Positions 5,360 to 5,629 of a stretch of 5,629 nucleotides of DNA are shown here, piece by piece. The stretch comes from Hyphomicrobiaceae bacterium (GTDB taxonomy: Bacteria > Pseudomonadota > Alphaproteobacteria > Rhizobiales > Hyphomicrobiaceae). Position numbers and translations under genes: made by a program. The notes under the pieces were generated by a model, which was not told where the DNA came from, ran no database searches, and saw only the letters and a program-made list of their open reading frames with translations. The first letter of the stretch is position 1, and every line of letters starts with the position of its first letter. The stretch is from positions 1 through 5,629 of the forward strand of contig JAJFHI010000468.1 of assembly GCA_021775715.1 (NCBI GenBank), in the 5' to 3' direction.

Positions 5360-5629
5360 CTGTTCACCCTCTGATCAATCGGCTGCAGTATGCCAAATTC
5401 AATCACCTGGACGACGGCGATAAAGGCGACGGCATAGGCAAGGATCTGTGCAACATCGTATTCCTGGAAGGCGATTTGCAACTGATAGCCAACGCCATTG
5501 GAACGCCCCAATAACTCAACTACCAAAACAATTTTCCAGACCAGCGATAAACCGGTTCGCGCAGCCGCTGAAAGAAATGGTGCAAGCTGGGGCAACGTCA
5601 CGTGGCGCAATGTCTTCCACCAACTGAAG
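5347..5629 (-). CDS. ABC transporter permease, NitT/TauT (SsuC/TauC-like) type, 3' end only
   Basis: This is the C-terminal 93 residues of an inner-membrane permease whose 5' part lies beyond the right edge. The frame stays open to the edge, reading FSWWKTLRHVTLPQL, so the in-frame TTG at 5610 is an internal leucine codon and not the start. The visible part covers the cytoplasmic coupling (EAA-like) loop with its LPQLAPFLSAAARTGLSLVW pattern, which contacts the ATPase. It then shows the ELLGRSNGVGYQL motif typical of the SsuC/TauC/NrtB branch, a last hydrophobic segment (ILAYAVAFIAVVQVIEFGIL), and a short basic tail ending in NRWRR. The gene overlaps the downstream ATPase gene by 13 bp, so the two should form one importer. 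The family imports nitrate, sulfonates, thiamine precursors and other small organic molecules; nothing here decides the substrate. Confidence 0.9.
   Translation of the reverse strand, partial: FSWWKTLRHVTLPQLAPFLSAAARTGLSLVWKIVLVVELLGRSNGVGYQLQIAFQEYDVAQILAYAVAFIAVVQVIEFGILQPIDQRVNRWRR
5367..5371 (-). promoter_or_regulatory. Ribosome binding site of the ABC ATPase gene
   Basis: The minus strand reads GAGGG seven bases before the ATG at 5359. It lies inside the permease coding sequence, so the ATPase can be initiated while the permease is still being translated. It supports the chosen ATPase start. Confidence 0.6.

Noticed and set aside
5347..5610. Permease start at the TTG codon 5610
   Set aside because: The same frame continues upstream to the window edge with family-like sequence, so the TTG is internal and the gene is cut by the window.

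Overview
This window looks like part of a cofactor-biosynthesis operon from a bacterium that uses the tetrahydromethanopterin (H4MPT) and methanofuran/methylofuran route for one-carbon oxidation, i.e. a methylotroph or a relative. The protein families found here (MfnB/DUF556, an MfnE-like amino acid kinase, a DihydroMethanopterin-Reductase/AfpA-like flavoprotein, a dihydropteroate-synthase-related protein and DUF447) are otherwise typical of methanogenic archaea. The start signals, codon usage and the neighbouring NitT/TauT-type ABC transporter look bacterial. An alphaproteobacterial (Hyphomicrobiales-like) host is my guess from gene content and moderate GC; no taxonomic marker is present.

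Every supported gene lies on the minus strand, so the operon reads from right to left. At the right edge is the 3' end of an ABC permease gene (5347-5629), which overlaps the gene for its ATPase (4628-5359). The ATPase stop codon overlaps the mfnB start in an ATGA junction (4628-4631). After an 85-bp gap come folB-like dihydroneopterin aldolase (3311-3757), an MfnE-like kinase (2686-3288), the flavoprotein (2116-2676), the dihydropteroate-synthase-related protein (668-2140) and the DUF447 protein (74-643). The left edge holds only the possible start of one more reading frame.

Functionally, mfnB and the kinase would act on the furan part of methanofuran. MfnB makes the phosphorylated furan aldehyde; MfnE phosphorylates the aminomethylfuran made from it. 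FolB, the dihydropteroate-synthase-like protein and the flavoprotein would act on the pterin part of H4MPT: pterin side-chain cleavage, pterin binding or condensation, and flavin-dependent reduction. DUF447 has no assigned reaction but belongs to the same set. The least explained aspect is the ABC importer, which is tightly coupled to mfnB and whose substrate cannot be read from the sequence.

There is no RNA gene, insertion sequence, CRISPR array or long non-coding stretch. Coding density is very high, and the largest gap between genes is 85 bp.
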